A program made the position numbers and the translations under genes. A stretch of DNA of 36,202 nucleotides from an uncultured Clostridia bacterium. Its GTDB lineage: Bacteria; Bacillota; Clostridia; Oscillospirales; Ruminococcaceae. Below the pieces are notes generated by a model. The model was not told the DNA's origin. It ran no database searches and saw nothing but the letters and a program-made list of their open reading frames with translations. The stretch is taken from NCBI GenBank assembly GCA_947363605.1, contig CANAQK010000015.1, forward strand, positions 1 through 36,202, in the 5' to 3' direction. Each line of letters opens with the position of its first letter. The first letter of the stretch is position 1. This document shows positions 16,576 through 26,436 of this stretch, one piece after another.

Positions 16576-16601
16576 AAAAGAAAAAGGAAAGGCGGGATTT
16601 G

Positions 16602-17036
16602 ATGATTTATCAACGCGTGGAAAATATCTTTATTGTTCGCCTGGATGTGGGAGAGGAAATTCTATCTTCCCTCACAGAGCTTTGCAGCCAAGAAAAAATC
16701 ACAGCGGGGACAATCAGCGGTATTGGGGCAGCCAACTACGCAGATATCGGATTGTATGAGGTTGCCAAGCGGAAATATCACGGAACTATCCTGGAAGAAG
16801 AAATGGAAATTGCCAGCCTGAACGGGAATATCTCCCGCAAAGACGGGAAGGTATATCTGCATCTTCACGCGGCATTTGCGAACAAACAAGGGCAGATCTT
16901 CGGCGGTCATCTCCGCAGCGCCCGGATCAGCGCAACGGCTGAGATTTACATCCATACAGTTCCGGCCAAAATCGAGCGGGTTTTCGATGAAGAAACCACG
17001 GGGCTCAATCTTATCCAGTTTGACCCTACGAATTAA
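16602..17036 (+). CDS. PPC/DUF296 domain protein
   Basis: The protein of 144 residues is a single PPC (plants and prokaryotes conserved, DUF296) domain. The family signature appears as YLHLHAAFANKQG and FGGHL, with His residues that bind metal in solved bacterial structures. Plant members are AT-hook DNA-binding proteins, but this one has no AT hook and the role of bacterial single-domain forms is unclear. The ATG at 16602 has GGCGGG and AAGGAAAGG upstream; an adjacent TTG at 16599 is less likely. It is followed 15 bp later by the aldo/keto reductase on the same transcript. Confidence 0.85.
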   Translation: MIYQRVENIFIVRLDVGEEILSSLTELCSQEKITAGTISGIGAANYADIGLYEVAKRKYHGTILEEEMEIASLNGNISRKDGKVYLHLHAAFANKQGQIFGGHLRSARISATAEIYIHTVPAKIERVFDEETTGLNLIQFDPTN

Positions 17037-17051
17037 CGAAAGGAGTTCCTG

Positions 17052-17885
17052 ATGTCTGTCATTCCAACAATTTCATTAGATGAGAACATCCAGCTTCCAC
17101 AATTGGGATTAGGCTGCTATAAATCGCTTGGTATGGAAGCTTACCAAGCAGTTCTCTGGGCTATCGAGGCGGGCTATCGGCATATTGACACCGCCGCCCT
17201 TTACCATAACGAAGAAGCAGTTGGCCGTGCTCTTCAGGATTGCGGGCGGCCACGAGAGGAATTCTTCGTTGTCAGCAAGCTTTGGCCCACCCATTTCTCC
17301 AACCCGGAAAAAGCATTTGAAAACACCCTGCGCCAATTAAAGCTGGATTATCTGGATGGATATCTCCTGCACTGGCCCGGAACCGACCCCTATCTGCGAA
17401 ATAAGGCTTGGGAAGCACTCCTGAACTGCAAAGAAAGAGGGCTGATCCGATGCCCGGGCGTTTCCAACTTCATGCCGGAACATCTGGAAGAATTAAAATC
17501 AAGCGGCATACTCCCGCTCCTGAATCAAATTCAGTTAAATCCATGGTATCCTCAAAAACGCGTGACCCACTATTGTAAAGCAAATAACATTTACATCTCA
17601 GCATGGGGGCCGATTTTCCGCGGAAGAATCCACGAAGTGCCACTGCTCCAGGAATTAGCCGAAAAATATCAAAAAACGCCTGCGCAGATTACCCTCCGAT
17701 GGCATATGCAAAAAGGCTGGATTGCTATTCCCAAATCCATCCACCAGGAACGGATCCGGCAAAATGCGGATATTTTTGATTTTATTCTTTCAGAAGAAGA
17801 CTCTGCCAAAATTGACCGTTTGGAAACGGGACAGCCAATCGGCGGAAACGATCCCTATACTTATGACGGCGCGGGAGCACTTTAA
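17052..17885 (+). CDS. Aldo/keto reductase
   Basis: The 277-residue protein is an NADPH-dependent aldo/keto reductase of the small bacterial type (2,5-diketo-gluconate reductase-like). It is a single TIM barrel with the catalytic tetrad Asp46, Tyr51, Lys76 and His107 seen in HIDTAALY, VVSKLWP and LLHWPG. The C-terminal segment IPKSIHQERIRQN binds the NADP phosphate in relatives. The physiological aldehyde or ketone substrate cannot be told from sequence. AAAGGAG lies 6 bases before the ATG. It converges on mutY, and the two share a terminator. Confidence 0.92.
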   Translation: MSVIPTISLDENIQLPQLGLGCYKSLGMEAYQAVLWAIEAGYRHIDTAALYHNEEAVGRALQDCGRPREEFFVVSKLWPTHFSNPEKAFENTLRQLKLDYLDGYLLHWPGTDPYLRNKAWEALLNCKERGLIRCPGVSNFMPEHLEELKSSGILPLLNQIQLNPWYPQKRVTHYCKANNIYISAWGPIFRGRIHEVPLLQELAEKYQKTPAQITLRWHMQKGWIAIPKSIHQERIRQNADIFDFILSEEDSAKIDRLETGQPIGGNDPYTYDGAGAL

Positions 17886-17896
17886 AATCCAGCGTT

Positions 17897-17926
17897 AATC
17901 AGTAAAGTTATATCCCTTTACTGATT
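17897..17926. terminator. Bidirectional terminator between aldo/keto reductase and mutY
   Basis: Eleven-base arms (17897-17907 and 17916-17926) with an eight-base loop are followed by GTTTTTT on the + strand. The mutY stop codon lies inside the right arm. Confidence 0.85.
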
Positions 17927-19033
17927 GTTTTTTAAAATCTGGATGCAGTCCTGATAGAAAGATTTAAAAGCAGAAGGGACCGCATACTCCTTTTCCAATT
18001 GGGAAGCATCTGCCCAGACTCCATCTGCTTCCTTCCATCCTTCTTTTAGATGAACCAAATAACCACTCATCCGCCATTCAATATGGGAAAAAATATGCTT
18101 GGCCGATTTGAAGGTCTGCACCTTCGTAAAAGAGATTCCTTCCTGCTGCAAAAATTCCCTTGCCTCAGAAACTTTCAGCTTCCCTTCTACTGACGGAAAC
18201 TCCCATAAACCTGCTAATAATCCCTGTGATTTCCTTTTTCGAAGCAGTGTTTTTCCCTGTGAAATCAGAATGAAAACTGTGCGTTCTTCTATCCTCCTGT
18301 CGGGCTTTGCGGCTTTGACAGGGATATCATGCACACTCCCTTCCGCATAAGCCCGGCAAAGGGTCTTTACCGGGCAGACCGTACAGCAGGGGTCACCGTT
18401 CGGCAAGCAGACCACCGCACCCAGTTCCATCAAAGACTGATTAAAATCCCCTACCCGCTCCGGAAGAACAGCCTGAATAGCCGCGGATATTTCTTTTTTT
18501 ACCACTGGTTTGGCGATATCCTCTTTGTTCTCCACAATTCTGGATATCACCCGGAGCACATTTCCATCTACCGCAGGTACACGGAGCTGAAACGCAATAG
18601 AACCTACTGCCCCAGCGGTATACTCCCCAAATCCAGGCAAAGATTTTAATCGTTCAAATTCACCGGGGAACTGCCCGCCATACTCCGATTGGATTTTTTG
18701 TGCCGCCTTTTGCATATTGCGCACCCGGTTATAATAGCCCAAGCCTTCCCACAATTTCAAAAGCTGTTCTTCTGATATATGGGCCAATGTGAGCAGGTCC
18801 GGGCATTCCTGCAAGAACCGCGTATAGTAAGGGATTACCGTATCCACCCGCGTTTGCTGAAGCATGATTTCCGAAACCCAAACACGATAAGGGTCGGTAT
18901 TTTCCCTCCAGGGAAGTTTCCTTTTATTTTGATCGTACCATTCCAGTAAAAGGGGCACCATACTGCTCAGCAGCTCCCTGTTCGTAAGAAATCCCCTGCC
19001 CTCTTTTTCATTACTTGGAACGCACATAGACAT
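17918..19033 (-). CDS. mutY: A/G-specific adenine glycosylase MutY
   Basis: MutY removes adenine mispaired with 8-oxoguanine. The product of about 371 residues has the catalytic Glu region (WVSEIMLQQTRVDTVIPYY), the helix-hairpin-helix LPGFGEYTAGAV, and a [4Fe-4S] cysteine loop (CLPNGDPCCTVCPVKTLC, four or five Cys). A C-terminal NUDIX-like domain for 8-oxoG recognition contains KTLLRKRKSQGLLAGLWEFP. The start is uncertain: ATG 19033 has GGAATGGAA upstream and overlaps the NYN gene end by 23 bp, while 19027 and 18961 are alternatives. A further upstream in-frame ATG at 19078 would enlarge the overlap to 68 bp. It follows the NYN gene, so the two are probably co-transcribed. Confidence 0.94.
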   Translation of the reverse strand: MSMCVPSNEKEGRGFLTNRELLSSMVPLLLEWYDQNKRKLPWRENTDPYRVWVSEIMLQQTRVDTVIPYYTRFLQECPDLLTLAHISEEQLLKLWEGLGYYNRVRNMQKAAQKIQSEYGGQFPGEFERLKSLPGFGEYTAGAVGSIAFQLRVPAVDGNVLRVISRIVENKEDIAKPVVKKEISAAIQAVLPERVGDFNQSLMELGAVVCLPNGDPCCTVCPVKTLCRAYAEGSVHDIPVKAAKPDRRIEERTVFILISQGKTLLRKRKSQGLLAGLWEFPSVEGKLKVSEAREFLQQEGISFTKVQTFKSAKHIFSHIEWRMSGYLVHLKEGWKEADGVWADASQLEKEYAVPSAFKSFYQDCIQILKNNQ

Positions 19034-19748
19034 TTTTTCCATTCCCATCACTGCTCGGATTCGACCGGATATCAACAATATTTAGCGACTTCAAAAAAGG
19101 GGTCAATTTTTTAAATCCATAATTCCGGACATCAAAATCAGGATAACGCTTTAGCAGCAGGTTCCCGATTTCACCAATATTAACCCACTGATCCTCATCA
19201 GAAATCTCGTCCATAATGGTAAGGATGGTCTGCTTAATGGTTTTGATATTCGTCATTTTGGTAATCTCCGTAACTGCTGGTACGGTAGACGCAGAAGAGG
19301 AAGGCACATTATTTTTGGTTAGAATTTCCAAATACTTAAATTTATTGCAGGCCGCAATAAAAGCAGTCGGCGTTTTCTTTTCTCCCATTCCAACCACATA
19401 CATCCCAGACTCCCTCAGCCGAGAAGCCAAACGTGTAAAATCACTGTCACTGGACACAATACAGAACCCTTCCACATTGCCGGAATATAAAATATCCATT
19501 GCATCAATAATCATAGCGGAATCGGTTGCATTTTTCCCAGTGGTATAACCATATTGCTGAATTGGTGTAATGGAATGATCCAACAGCACATTTTTCCAGG
19601 AGGCTAAGGAAGGTTTTGTCCAATCCCCATAAATACGCTTATAGGTTGTAATCCCCTCATTGGAAATTTCATCTAATATGTTTTTTATATACTTATCCGA
19701 CACATTATCCGCGTCGATTAAAACTGCAAAACGGTGATCTTTTGCCAT
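19011..19748 (-). CDS. NYN (PIN-like) domain protein with C-terminal LOTUS/OST-HTH domain
   Basis: The product of 245 residues combines a LabA-like NYN domain with a C-terminal OST-HTH/LOTUS domain. The NYN domain shows the acidic metal-binding residues in VLIDADN (Asp12, Asp14) and SSDSDF. The LOTUS domain, from about 165 to the end, includes DQWVNIGEIGNLLLKRYP. NYN proteins are PIN-fold nucleases, and LOTUS domains bind RNA in other systems, so an RNA-processing role is plausible but unproved. I chose the ATG at 19748 because AGGAAAGAGGG precedes it, and the 43 upstream residues look non-coding. mutY overlaps its 3' end. Confidence 0.9.
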   Translation of the reverse strand: MAKDHRFAVLIDADNVSDKYIKNILDEISNEGITTYKRIYGDWTKPSLASWKNVLLDHSITPIQQYGYTTGKNATDSAMIIDAMDILYSGNVEGFCIVSSDSDFTRLASRLRESGMYVVGMGEKKTPTAFIAACNKFKYLEILTKNNVPSSSASTVPAVTEITKMTNIKTIKQTILTIMDEISDEDQWVNIGEIGNLLLKRYPDFDVRNYGFKKLTPFLKSLNIVDIRSNPSSDGNGKNVYVRSK

Positions 19749-19796
19749 TTCATCCCTCTTTCCTTTATTGATGCTATAATCAGTATCCCAGCATTT

Positions 19797-19825
19797 ATTA
19801 TACCATTTCTTTCCTAAATAAACAA
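19797..19825 (-). promoter_or_regulatory. Promoter for the NYN-mutY unit
   Basis: TTGTTT (19825-19820), a 17-base spacer and TATAAT (19802-19797) lie about 50 bp upstream of the NYN start. Confidence 0.65.
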
Positions 19826-19913
19826 TGAAAAAAGAGGAAACTCCGAGAAACCCAACAGCAGGCTGTTCTCCAAGCAAAGCTACTATTTGACGGAACCTCC
19901 TATCATTTGCGCC

Positions 19914-19954
19914 AAAAACCGGGGCAAATGAAATTCCCCCTTGCCCCGGTTTTT
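19914..19954 (-). terminator. Terminator of the deoxyhexose operon
   Basis: Fourteen-base perfect arms (19914-19927 and 19941-19954) contain CCGGGGCAA/TTGCCCCGG flanked by A5 and T5. It lies 16 bp past the stop of the rhamnosidase-like gene. Confidence 0.92.
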
Positions 19955-19969
19955 AATACAAATCCCAAT

Positions 19970-22900
19970 TTACTCCTCTGGGAAAAAGGCCATCTCTGGG
20001 CTTTTCAGAATCCCATAATCCCTAGTATTATACTCGTAACAAAAACTGTCGCCTGTCGTCCGCCAAGCCCCTGGGCCGTTCCAAGTCAATGTAGGATCAC
20101 AGCAATGTAATGCACCAAAAGTATTGTGCCGCGTCCCTAGCACACGTAGCAGGATCTCATGCTTCCCTTGGGAGAGTCCCTCAACCCGGCAGGTATAGGG
20201 CGGTATGATAATCAGGCCGCGCCGGATACCGTCCACCTCCACCGCAACGGCGGCCCCAGCGTAACGGCTGACCCGGATTTCCAGGCTGCCGCAGCTCTCC
20301 AGCTCAATTTCAAACCGATATTCCAAATTTCCGCTATAGAACGGCCTTCCCTGTGGTACGACAGAGCCGAACCCCAACCAATCACGGCAGGGCATCAGCG
20401 TTTGCTCCACACCCTCCAGACGGACATCGAACTCACCCAGCAGATAAACGCTTTCCAAATCACGATGTTCGGCAAAAGGCAGTGTTACCTGGATATTATT
20501 CTCCCCCTTTGCCAACGGCGGAAGCGGAACCGTTTGAATCACCTTATCCACAAAATAGCCGTTAATCTCGACTGGCACTGCCTGCCCGTTCAGGATAATT
20601 TTTGCATCAGCAGCATCCTCCAGTGCGAGCAGGGTCCCTGCCAATTCCATTTCGCTGTACAGGGTATATTCTAAAGTAACCCAGTGCTCAATCGGCTTTT
20701 TCCGGACTGTCCAAGGCTGTGGGATTGCGTCGGTACGGCAGGGATATCCAAGCTGTTCCCGGCAGAGGTTATCAATCCGGAGAATTTCCTCCAATCCGCT
20801 GAACTCCCCATCATCCAGCCGAAAACGGGCCAGATCCAACAGGCAGACATTCGGCTCCATCCGGCGGCACTCCACCTTATGCCGGAGGGAAAAGACCCGG
20901 GCCGGCTTTGGCTCCGGCTGCGGCAGGACTTCGCTGCCGTTATATGCGGACAAGCAAAGTAGCAGGGAATCCAACTGGTAGAGCGCCGCTTGGATTTCCG
21001 TCCTTCCATTTCTCACCCGGTAGGAAATCGGGTGAATCTCCCCGGTCAGCGTGTCATACACAGAGGGAGTATATTCCCCTTGCACCCCTATTTTCAGTTC
21101 CTGCCGACGGGCCACATCGTAGGAGGCCTCCTTTTTGGCATGGGCTAAGAAAAGCCAGCGACATTCCTGATCCTGCCGATACTGGTAAATCAGGTTTTCT
21201 GCTGGGAATCCGTCGGAATCCAGAATCCGGATTTCCGCATCATCCGCCAGGGCCGACAGCAGCGGTTCCTTCTCAAAGGGCAGGCAAAGGCTTTTCTCAT
21301 ACAATCCGCGCAGCTCCTGACTGGGCTGGGCATCCAGATAGCCCGGACATCCTCCCAGGAAAATTAGCCGTCCGCCTCCTTCCTGAAAAGCACGCAGGCG
21401 TTCAAACGTGGTACGCCGAAGAGTATGGCACCCAGGTACGATCAGGATATCATAATCCATCCGTCCTACCGAAAGTGGGAATCCTCCCACAGGGCACTGC
21501 TCCGAAAGAAGGGATTCACAGATAAAGTCGAAATCCTGCTGGCCGAACAGAAGCCACTCGGTCAGCCGCTCGAAGTTCTCATCCAGCTGTTCCCGCAGCC
21601 GGTGGGAACTGTCCTGCGGCCCCCAGTAGAGCCAATAGCTCTCCACCGGATGGATCACCCCAATCCGTACAATGGGTTTGCCCCGGGTCAGCGCGGTATT
21701 CAAGCGGGCAAAATGATTTTCGACCGCTGGATATTCCGGATACCAGGGCACCTGATAATTCATCGAAGCCGGATAGTCCCGTTTTGCCTCCCCGGCCATC
21801 GATACCCATGACAGATGATGCACCCGGACAGTTACCCCCAGTGCTGCCTGCCAATCCCCCTGGAATTTGTGTCCCCGGAAGTCAAAATGCCAGCCGGTTA
21901 CGCCGTACAGCTCTGAAAGCATTCCTTCACGGCCATACTGCCGGACAGCGGACTGCGCCTGCTTCGCCGTCGTCAATTCGACAGCATTACAAAGCATATC
22001 GATCCCTGGTAAGCCGAATGCCCGATAGGAGCGCATTGCGTCCCCCAACGCCGCCGTCTGACTTTTCAAGGTGGGTTCTTCCATCATATGTCCTGTCAGC
22101 AAAAGCCCGTTTTCCTCACACCACCGCCCACAGTTATCCGCAAATGCCTCCGCAAACCGCTCGGAAATATGGTCGTGATACCGGTAACGCAACAGCGAAA
22201 CCTGCCCATCCGGAAGATCCCAGATCAATTCCGGCAGCTGTTCCAGCAGATCGCTTTGGTAAGCCGCCCGGAAGGTTTCTGTCAGGTCATCCGACCAGGG
22301 CAGCATCACATCAGTTTGGTCCTCTGCAAAGCCTAGGGCTGTCTTACGGGTAAACTGGGGTTCATCGGTAAAAATCGCCGGGATCACCTGGGAAAACCGA
22401 TCTCCTACCGCTTCTTTATACCGCTCGTAGGTACAGCGGATAAATTCGTCAATCGCCTTTTTGTCCAGCGTATTGACATAGGTCTGGTTATTGAACCATT
22501 TGCTGGGCAAGGAAACTTCTAAGTAAGCGTACCATTTGCGGCCCCGGGCCTCTTCCTCCGGTGAAATCCTACGGTAGGAAGCCAGCGTCCCTTCGCTGTC
22601 CAACTCGATATCATAGCAGGCGAGCATCCGCCCATTGTTCGCACGGGCTGCCACGGATGCGGCAATGTTGGCCGAGCCCTGCTCGACCTCCTTATTCAGG
22701 CGGGGAGTAAAACAGAGGTAACGCGCACGGTATTCCTCATTTTTCGTAACAAGCCCGCCGGCGAATCCACTGGGCCAGCGATCCTCATCATAGAGCCAAG
22801 CCAGCATTCCCTCCTGTTCAGCCCGGTCAGTGCAGGCTTTTACTAAATCCATAAATTCGTCCGACAGATATTCCGTTGCCAATCCGGTTCGGGAGTGCAT

Positions 22901-23068
22901 ATGGAATCCACCCATTCCCATTTCTTTCAGGCAGCCAATCTGGCGCATCAATTCCTCTTTTTCCAGTTTGGTATTCCAGGACCAGAAGGGCGCACCACGA
23001 TATTCGGAGGTCGGGTTCCGAAACAGCTCCGGATCTAAAGAAGGCGCGGTATTTTTTTTATATAACAT
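19970..23068 (-). CDS. GH106-like alpha-L-rhamnosidase
   Basis: The 1032-residue protein resembles glycoside hydrolase family 106, which removes terminal L-rhamnose with inversion. The N-terminal barrel contains APFWSWN (about 26-32), GGFHMHSRTGL, DEDRWPSGFAGG, IFTDEPQF and VRIGVIHPVESYW, all typical of the family. The C-terminal part is beta-sandwich-like, ending with a carbohydrate-binding-type jelly-roll. There is no signal peptide, so it probably works on imported rhamnosides in the cytoplasm. AGGGGAG precedes the ATG. It is the last gene of the deoxyhexose set and is separated from fucI by an A7/T7 hairpin. The exact substrate is unknown, and a related specificity is possible. Confidence 0.82.
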   Translation of the reverse strand: MLYKKNTAPSLDPELFRNPTSEYRGAPFWSWNTKLEKEELMRQIGCLKEMGMGGFHMHSRTGLATEYLSDEFMDLVKACTDRAEQEGMLAWLYDEDRWPSGFAGGLVTKNEEYRARYLCFTPRLNKEVEQGSANIAASVAARANNGRMLACYDIELDSEGTLASYRRISPEEEARGRKWYAYLEVSLPSKWFNNQTYVNTLDKKAIDEFIRCTYERYKEAVGDRFSQVIPAIFTDEPQFTRKTALGFAEDQTDVMLPWSDDLTETFRAAYQSDLLEQLPELIWDLPDGQVSLLRYRYHDHISERFAEAFADNCGRWCEENGLLLTGHMMEEPTLKSQTAALGDAMRSYRAFGLPGIDMLCNAVELTTAKQAQSAVRQYGREGMLSELYGVTGWHFDFRGHKFQGDWQAALGVTVRVHHLSWVSMAGEAKRDYPASMNYQVPWYPEYPAVENHFARLNTALTRGKPIVRIGVIHPVESYWLYWGPQDSSHRLREQLDENFERLTEWLLFGQQDFDFICESLLSEQCPVGGFPLSVGRMDYDILIVPGCHTLRRTTFERLRAFQEGGGRLIFLGGCPGYLDAQPSQELRGLYEKSLCLPFEKEPLLSALADDAEIRILDSDGFPAENLIYQYRQDQECRWLFLAHAKKEASYDVARRQELKIGVQGEYTPSVYDTLTGEIHPISYRVRNGRTEIQAALYQLDSLLLCLSAYNGSEVLPQPEPKPARVFSLRHKVECRRMEPNVCLLDLARFRLDDGEFSGLEEILRIDNLCREQLGYPCRTDAIPQPWTVRKKPIEHWVTLEYTLYSEMELAGTLLALEDAADAKIILNGQAVPVEINGYFVDKVIQTVPLPPLAKGENNIQVTLPFAEHRDLESVYLLGEFDVRLEGVEQTLMPCRDWLGFGSVVPQGRPFYSGNLEYRFEIELESCGSLEIRVSRYAGAAVAVEVDGIRRGLIIIPPYTCRVEGLSQGKHEILLRVLGTRHNTFGALHCCDPTLTWNGPGAWRTTGDSFCYEYNTRDYGILKSPEMAFFPEE

Positions 23069-23155
23069 AGTTTTTCTCCCCTATTGTGGATATTTTAATC
23101 CAAAATAACTTATTTTATGAAAAACTTCCGTTTATTTGCTCCATCATAGCAGGAA

Positions 23156-23186
23156 GGCGGAAAAAAATCAAGGATTTTTTTCCGCC
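23156..23186 (-). repeat. A7/T7 stem hairpin between fucI and the rhamnosidase gene
   Basis: Arms 23156-23169 and 23173-23186 are perfect 14-base complements with loop AAG. The stem contains seven A:T pairs in a row closed by GGCGG/CCGCC. No separate T-run follows on the - strand, so it is not a standard terminator. It may stabilise the fucI transcript end or reduce read-through into the rhamnosidase gene. Confidence 0.6.
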
Positions 23187-23204
23187 CGAAAGAATCAATT
23201 TTAT

Positions 23205-24989
23205 TTAACGGTAAAGAGGTCCATAATGCTGGCAGGCTGCGAAATCCGCCGCTTCCAGATCCTTCGTGCCAAACGCCGCCCACGCATGCGGACGATAGAT
23301 GTCCTCCTCCGGAACATTGTGCATCGAAACCGGGATCCGAAGCATACTTGCCAGGGTAATCAGGTCAGCCCCCACATGCCCATAGACGGTTACACCATGG
23401 TTGGCACCCCAATTCGCCATTACGCTGTATACATCCCGGAACGCACCTTCTCCCGTCAGCCGGGGAGCAAACCAAGTGGTCGGCCAGGTACGGTCGGTAC
23501 GCTTATCAATGATATCATGCGCTTTTTCATCCAGGACAACGGTTTGACCCTCGGCGATCTGCAAAACCGGACCGATCCCCTCAACAATATTGACCCGGAG
23601 CAGGGTAACCGGCATTTCTGCGCCGGTTTTGAAGTGGCTTGAAAATCCGCCTCCCCGGAAATACTCGCAGTTAGCGGGCTCCCAGTCGGTCGCTTGAACA
23701 CAAGCCTGGATATCAGAGTCTGTCATCTCCCAGAACGGTTTCATGCAACCCTGCCCCTCTGCATTTTTTGAAGCGCCCGAGCCATCCAGCGCGGTAGCCC
23801 CCGAGTTGATCAAATGGATAAACCCTTCCGCTGCACCGCCCTGCGGCTTCCAGCCTGTAACACGCTCACAAGCTTTCGGGCTCCAGTAGGTACGGACATC
23901 ATGGAAGCAAGGAGCGGTATGCGTGACCAGGGTTCCCAGCAGCATCGCCACACCGTTCAGGGTATCGTTTTCCGTTGCAAACGGGGTGGGCATCCGCGCA
24001 CCGTTCCAGTCGAAGGTGCTGGCCATCAATGCTTCGGTAAAATCCCCGTTCGGCAGCCAATCCGTCCAGTTACGCTGTCCCTGGAATCCGCCAGCCACAG
24101 CATTTTTGCCCAGCGCTTCCTCATGCCAGCCCATCTCGTCCAGCTTTTTATTTCCGTATAAAATATCCCGTACTACCAGGGTCATCTTAGTCAAGAATTC
24201 AAAGGATTGATCCTCCGGCACCACTCTGGATTTCGTGATGATTTCCGGGAAGTCCTTCCCGGCGTTACAGTCGAAGCCTTTACGGCAATTTTCCTGAACC
24301 CAGGCAATCGCATGGCGATACTCCTCCCCGTCATAGATCCCCAGAGTGATCCGGCGGAGGATTTCGGTCATATCTACCCATTCCGGACGGATACCGAAAT
24401 ATTTTTGGAACACCGAAGCATCACAGTAGCTCCCGGCGATCCCCATCGCTACGCCGCCAATATTCACATAAGATTTATTTTTCATCCAGCCCACAGCGAC
24501 TGAACACCGGGCAAAACGCAGGATCTTTTCAGCCACATCCGCCGGAATTTCGGTATTGTCCGCATCCTGTACATCATGCCCATAGATAGAAAAAGCAGGA
24601 AGTCCACGCTGTGCGTGCGCCGCTAATACTGCCGCCAGATAGACCGCGCCCGGACGTTCAGTGCCATTGAAGCCCCACACCGCTTTGATGGTATTCGGAT
24701 CCATGTCAAAAGTTTCCGTCCCGTAGCACCAGCAGGGGGTTACAGTCAGGGTAGCCGTAACGTTCTGGGTACTGAACTGCTCGGCACAGGCGGCGGCTTC
24801 AGCCCCGCCGCCGATCGTCGTATCGGAAATGACGCACTGCACCGGAGTGCCGTCCGGATACCGCAGGCTGCCGCTGATCAGGGCCGACGCTTTCTCTGCC
24901 ATTGTCCGAGTTTGTTTTTCCAGTGATTCCCGTACTCCGCCCCAACGGCCGTCGATCGTGGGACGAATGCCAATTTTCGGATAAATCAT
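23205..24989 (-). CDS. fucI: L-fucose isomerase
   Basis: FucI interconverts L-fucose and L-fuculose using Mn2+. The 594-residue product aligns with E. coli FucI from end to end by eye, with shared blocks such as [90 protein letters not shown] and the HAWAAFG region. Metal ligands Glu, Asp and His lie within these blocks. I chose ATG 24989 (GGGAG upstream) because it forms an ATGA overlap with the kinase stop, so the two are translationally coupled. Some FucI enzymes also act on D-arabinose. With a rhamnulokinase-like kinase and an aldolase next to it, the real substrate could be L-fucose or L-rhamnose. Confidence 0.96.
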   Translation of the reverse strand: MIYPKIGIRPTIDGRWGGVRESLEKQTRTMAEKASALISGSLRYPDGTPVQCVISDTTIGGGAEAAACAEQFSTQNVTATLTVTPCWCYGTETFDMDPNTIKAVWGFNGTERPGAVYLAAVLAAHAQRGLPAFSIYGHDVQDADNTEIPADVAEKILRFARCSVAVGWMKNKSYVNIGGVAMGIAGSYCDASVFQKYFGIRPEWVDMTEILRRITLGIYDGEEYRHAIAWVQENCRKGFDCNAGKDFPEIITKSRVVPEDQSFEFLTKMTLVVRDILYGNKKLDEMGWHEEALGKNAVAGGFQGQRNWTDWLPNGDFTEALMASTFDWNGARMPTPFATENDTLNGVAMLLGTLVTHTAPCFHDVRTYWSPKACERVTGWKPQGGAAEGFIHLINSGATALDGSGASKNAEGQGCMKPFWEMTDSDIQACVQATDWEPANCEYFRGGGFSSHFKTGAEMPVTLLRVNIVEGIGPVLQIAEGQTVVLDEKAHDIIDKRTDRTWPTTWFAPRLTGEGAFRDVYSVMANWGANHGVTVYGHVGADLITLASMLRIPVSMHNVPEEDIYRPHAWAAFGTKDLEAADFAACQHYGPLYR

Positions 24990-26419
24990 GCTTGTTCTCC
25001 CTTTCTGTCCAATTGGATTTGAGTATAACGTGAATAAGCCTGATCCCATTCAGGCAAATCCTTGGGTTCAAAACGCCGGAGCAGCTCTGTCCGTGCCAAC
25101 AGCTCGCGGCCTGCTGCAATATCCGAAAGCTCCTCCAGCGCACAAAGCTGGATCAGGATATTTCCCAATGCGGTCGCTTCCACCGGACCGGCCTCCACCG
25201 GGATGCCGCAGGCGTCTGCCGCCATCTGGCAGAGCAGCCCGTCTTTCGCTCCTCCGCCCAAAATATGAAGAACGGAAAAATGCCGTCCTGCCGACTGCCC
25301 CAGCTGCCGGAGCGCAAAACGATATTTCATCGCCAGGCTTTCATAGATACACCGCACTATACTGCCGACCGTTTCCGGGACAGGCTGCCCCATCCTCCGG
25401 CAAAACTCCTGAATTCGCCCGGGAATGTCCCCAGGCGGCGCAAATTCAGGCGCATCCGGGTCGATGAAGCAGTGGAAAGGCTCAGCCTCCAGCGCTAGCC
25501 GTTCCAATTCCGCGTAGGAGTATTCCTGGCCCTGCCGCCTCCATTCCCGGCGGCTTTCCTGAATCAGCCAAAGACCAATGATGTTTTTGAGATAATTGAA
25601 TCTCCCGTTTGCACCCCATTCGTTGGAGAGGGAGGGGTCCGTCAGCAACGGCGCTTCTAATTCACAGCCCAGGAGGCTCCAGGTCCCACAGGAAAGGAAG
25701 GCCCTGTTCGGATCATTCGACGGCAGCGCCGCTACGGCACATTGAGTATCATGCCCGGCCACGGAGATGATCTTCCGACCCTGGAATTCCCCTAAAACTG
25801 AGCCGCTTGATACGAGGGGGGCAAAAATTTCTTGGGAAATCCCAAACTGTTCCAGTACCTCCGCCGCCCATTTTCCGCTCGCCGGATCCAGAAGCTGGCT
25901 GGTAGAGGCAATGGACTGCTCACAAGCCATTTTCCCGCAGAGCGCCCAGCCGAAAAGATCCGGCATAAAAAGCAGGCGTTCCGCCTGTTCCAGCAGTTTC
26001 GGCTCCTGCCGTTTGATGGCGACCAGTTGGAACAGGGTATTGATGGCTAAAATCTGATTCCCTGTACGGGCGTAAAGCTCCTCTGCTGAAAAGGTTTCTA
26101 ATACCGTTTCAACACAGCCCTCTGTACGGCGGTCGCGGTAATGCACCGGGAAACCGATCAGCCGCCCTTCCGCATCCAGCAAACCAAAATCCACGCCCCA
26201 GGTATCAAACCCCAGGCTGTCAAATTCGCCGGCCTTCGCAATGCCTTCCCGGATTTCCCTCAAAAGCGTGTCAAAATCCCAGCAAAGATGCCCATCCCGC
26301 TCCACCGGACAATTTTCAAACCGATGGATTTCGCGGTAATGGAGCTGGCCAGCCTGATAATCCGCAAGGATCGCCCGTCCCGAGGAAGCGCCAAAGTCAA
26401 AAGCAAGTACTCGTTTCAT
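24986..26419 (-). CDS. rhaB: Rhamnulokinase-like FGGY family kinase
   Basis: The 477-residue protein is a FGGY carbohydrate kinase of the rhamnulokinase type. The ATP phosphate-binding start [17 protein letters not shown], the [12 protein letters not shown] block, [15 protein letters not shown], and the C-terminal [20 protein letters not shown] are family features. It would phosphorylate L-rhamnulose or L-fuculose at C1. It lies between the class II aldolase (17 bp upstream) and fucI (ATGA overlap). AGGAGG lies 8 bases before the ATG. RhaB-like kinases in Clostridia often serve fucose pathways, so the symbol describes sequence type and not proven substrate. Confidence 0.85.
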   Translation of the reverse strand: MKRVLAFDFGASSGRAILADYQAGQLHYREIHRFENCPVERDGHLCWDFDTLLREIREGIAKAGEFDSLGFDTWGVDFGLLDAEGRLIGFPVHYRDRRTEGCVETVLETFSAEELYARTGNQILAINTLFQLVAIKRQEPKLLEQAERLLFMPDLFGWALCGKMACEQSIASTSQLLDPASGKWAAEVLEQFGISQEIFAPLVSSGSVLGEFQGRKIISVAGHDTQCAVAALPSNDPNRAFLSCGTWSLLGCELEAPLLTDPSLSNEWGANGRFNYLKNIIGLWLIQESRREWRRQGQEYSYAELERLALEAEPFHCFIDPDAPEFAPPGDIPGRIQEFCRRMGQPVPETVGSIVRCIYESLAMKYRFALRQLGQSAGRHFSVLHILGGGAKDGLLCQMAADACGIPVEAGPVEATALGNILIQLCALEELSDIAAGRELLARTELLRRFEPKDLPEWDQAYSRYTQIQLDRKGEQA

Positions 26420-26436
26420 CCCGCGTTCCTCCTGTT

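Noticed and set aside
19749-19877. Upstream extension of the NYN gene
   Set aside because: The region contains the promoter and the ribosome binding site for the ATG at 19748.
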